Origin: Rhodocyclales bacterium
GTDB lineage: Bacteria > Pseudomonadota > Gammaproteobacteria > Burkholderiales > Rhodocyclaceae
Length of the DNA: 7,440 bases
Assembly: GCA_021286885.1 (NCBI GenBank)
Contig: JAJTBM010000142.1
Coordinates: forward strand, 1-7,440
Reading direction: 5' to 3'
Part shown: one piece after another, positions 7,263 to 7,440 of the stretch
Numbering within the stretch: the first letter of the stretch is position 1
How the letters are laid out: every line of letters begins with the position of its first letter
Position numbers and translations under genes: made by a program
The notes under the pieces: generated by a model
What the model saw: the letters and a program-made list of their open reading frames with translations, nothing else
The model's database searches: none
Told to the model about the DNA's origin: nothing

Positions 7263-7289
7263 GATATCCTGAGATGTTCTGAGATGTCC
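7260..7289. repeat. Three degenerate 10-bp tandem repeats at the thiG 3' end
   Basis: TGAGATATCC, TGAGATGTTC and TGAGATGTCC lie head to tail, the first beginning with the thiG stop codon. Since 10 is not a multiple of 3, the three TGA triplets fall in all three forward frames and would stop any readthrough or frameshifted ribosome. No known function; may be chance slippage duplication. Confidence 0.6.
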
Positions 7290-7291
7290 CG

Positions 7292-7333
7292 AAAAAAGCC
7301 GGGCCAGACACTGCTGTCTGGCCCGGCTTTTTT
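7292..7333. terminator. Bidirectional intrinsic terminator between thiG and the convergent gene
   Basis: GCCGGGCCAGACA (7298-7310) pairs perfectly with TGTCTGGCCCGGC (7315-7327) around a CTGC tetraloop. It is flanked by six A (7292-7297) and six T (7328-7333), which extend the pairing to 19 bp. Each strand therefore shows a GC-rich stem followed by a U-run, so it can end both the aco-lip-thi transcript and the convergent one. Confidence 0.95.
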
Positions 7334-7334
7334 A

Positions 7335-7357
7335 CGTCGCTACGGAGTGCAGCGACG
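7335..7357. repeat. Second small inverted repeat next to the terminator
   Basis: CGTCGCT (7335-7341) and AGCGACG (7351-7357) are perfect 7-bp inverted arms around a 9-nt loop. The repeat starts 2 bp after the terminator T-run. On the minus strand it would form just before the terminator hairpin in the convergent transcript. No T-run of its own; function unknown. Confidence 0.45.
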
Positions 7358-7391
7358 CGTTGATGCGCCTCAGGTTTTACACCCCCGCGCC

Positions 7392-7440
7392 TCACACCTT
7401 GCGGTAAATCTCCGCCCCACTCTTCACGAACTCGACGGCC
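7392..7440 (-). CDS. thiC: C-terminal end of a convergent gene, probably ThiC (phosphomethylpyrimidine synthase)
   Basis: Only the last 15 codons and a TGA stop are in the window; they read AVEFVKSGAEIYRKV. The pattern of a short helix followed by G-x-E-I/L-Y and a basic ending resembles ThiC C-termini as I remember them. ThiC makes the pyrimidine half of thiamine from aminoimidazole ribotide, which would suit a neighbour of thiS-thiG. The gene is transcribed towards thiG and shares the terminator at 7292-7333. The tail is too short to be sure; the call is tentative. Confidence 0.55.
   Translation of the reverse strand, partial: AVEFVKSGAEIYRKV

Noticed and set aside
7269..7285. CTGAGA motifs suggesting a TPP riboswitch
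   Set aside because: CTGAGA occurs at 7269 and 7279 (and also near 1602), but the rest of the THI-box, including the ACCTGATCTGG-type and GCCAGCG-type elements, is missing. The motifs lie after thiG, not upstream of a gene.

Overview
The window carries an acetoin-catabolism (aco) locus from a GC-rich proteobacterium. Gene order and protein style suggest a betaproteobacterium, perhaps Rhodocyclales-like, but no rRNA or other taxonomic marker is present, so this is an inference. The genes recognised are: a divergent sigma-54-dependent activator of the AcoR type (minus strand, cut by the left edge), then on the plus strand acoA, acoB and acoC (E1 alpha, E1 beta and E2 of the acetoin dehydrogenase complex), a lipoyl synthase (lipA), thiS and thiG. 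The last 15 codons of a convergent gene, probably thiC, lie on the minus strand at the right edge.

Region by region: 1-1488 is acoR (N-terminal 496 residues). 1489-2005 is a 517-bp gap with no gene. It holds a TGTCTC/GAGACA half-site cluster (1590-1618) and a GG-N10-GC sigma-54 promoter (1773-1788), followed by a leader of about 207 nt with a small hairpin. 2006-5152 is acoABC, with acoB and acoC overlapping by one base. 5153-5241 is an 89-bp gap dominated by a strong two-tier inverted repeat without a U-tract. 5242-7262 is lipA-thiS-thiG, very tightly packed (4-bp ATGA overlap, then a 3-bp gap). 7263-7391 holds short tandem repeats, a perfect bidirectional terminator and a second hairpin. 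7392-7440 is the 3' end of the convergent gene.

How it fits together: AcoR should sense acetoin and, with sigma-54, switch on acoABC. AcoAB is a thiamine-diphosphate enzyme that cleaves acetoin, and AcoC carries the acetyl group on a lipoyl arm. The downstream genes serve exactly these two cofactors: LipA inserts sulfur to make lipoyl groups, and ThiS/ThiG make the thiazole half of thiamine. The operon therefore appears to pair an enzyme complex with synthesis of both its prosthetic groups. No E3 (acoL), acoX, lipB, thiF, thiO or thiH is visible, so those functions must be encoded elsewhere. The parts are known families; the least ordinary aspects are the lipA-thiS-thiG module fused to acoABC and the non-coding structures between the genes.
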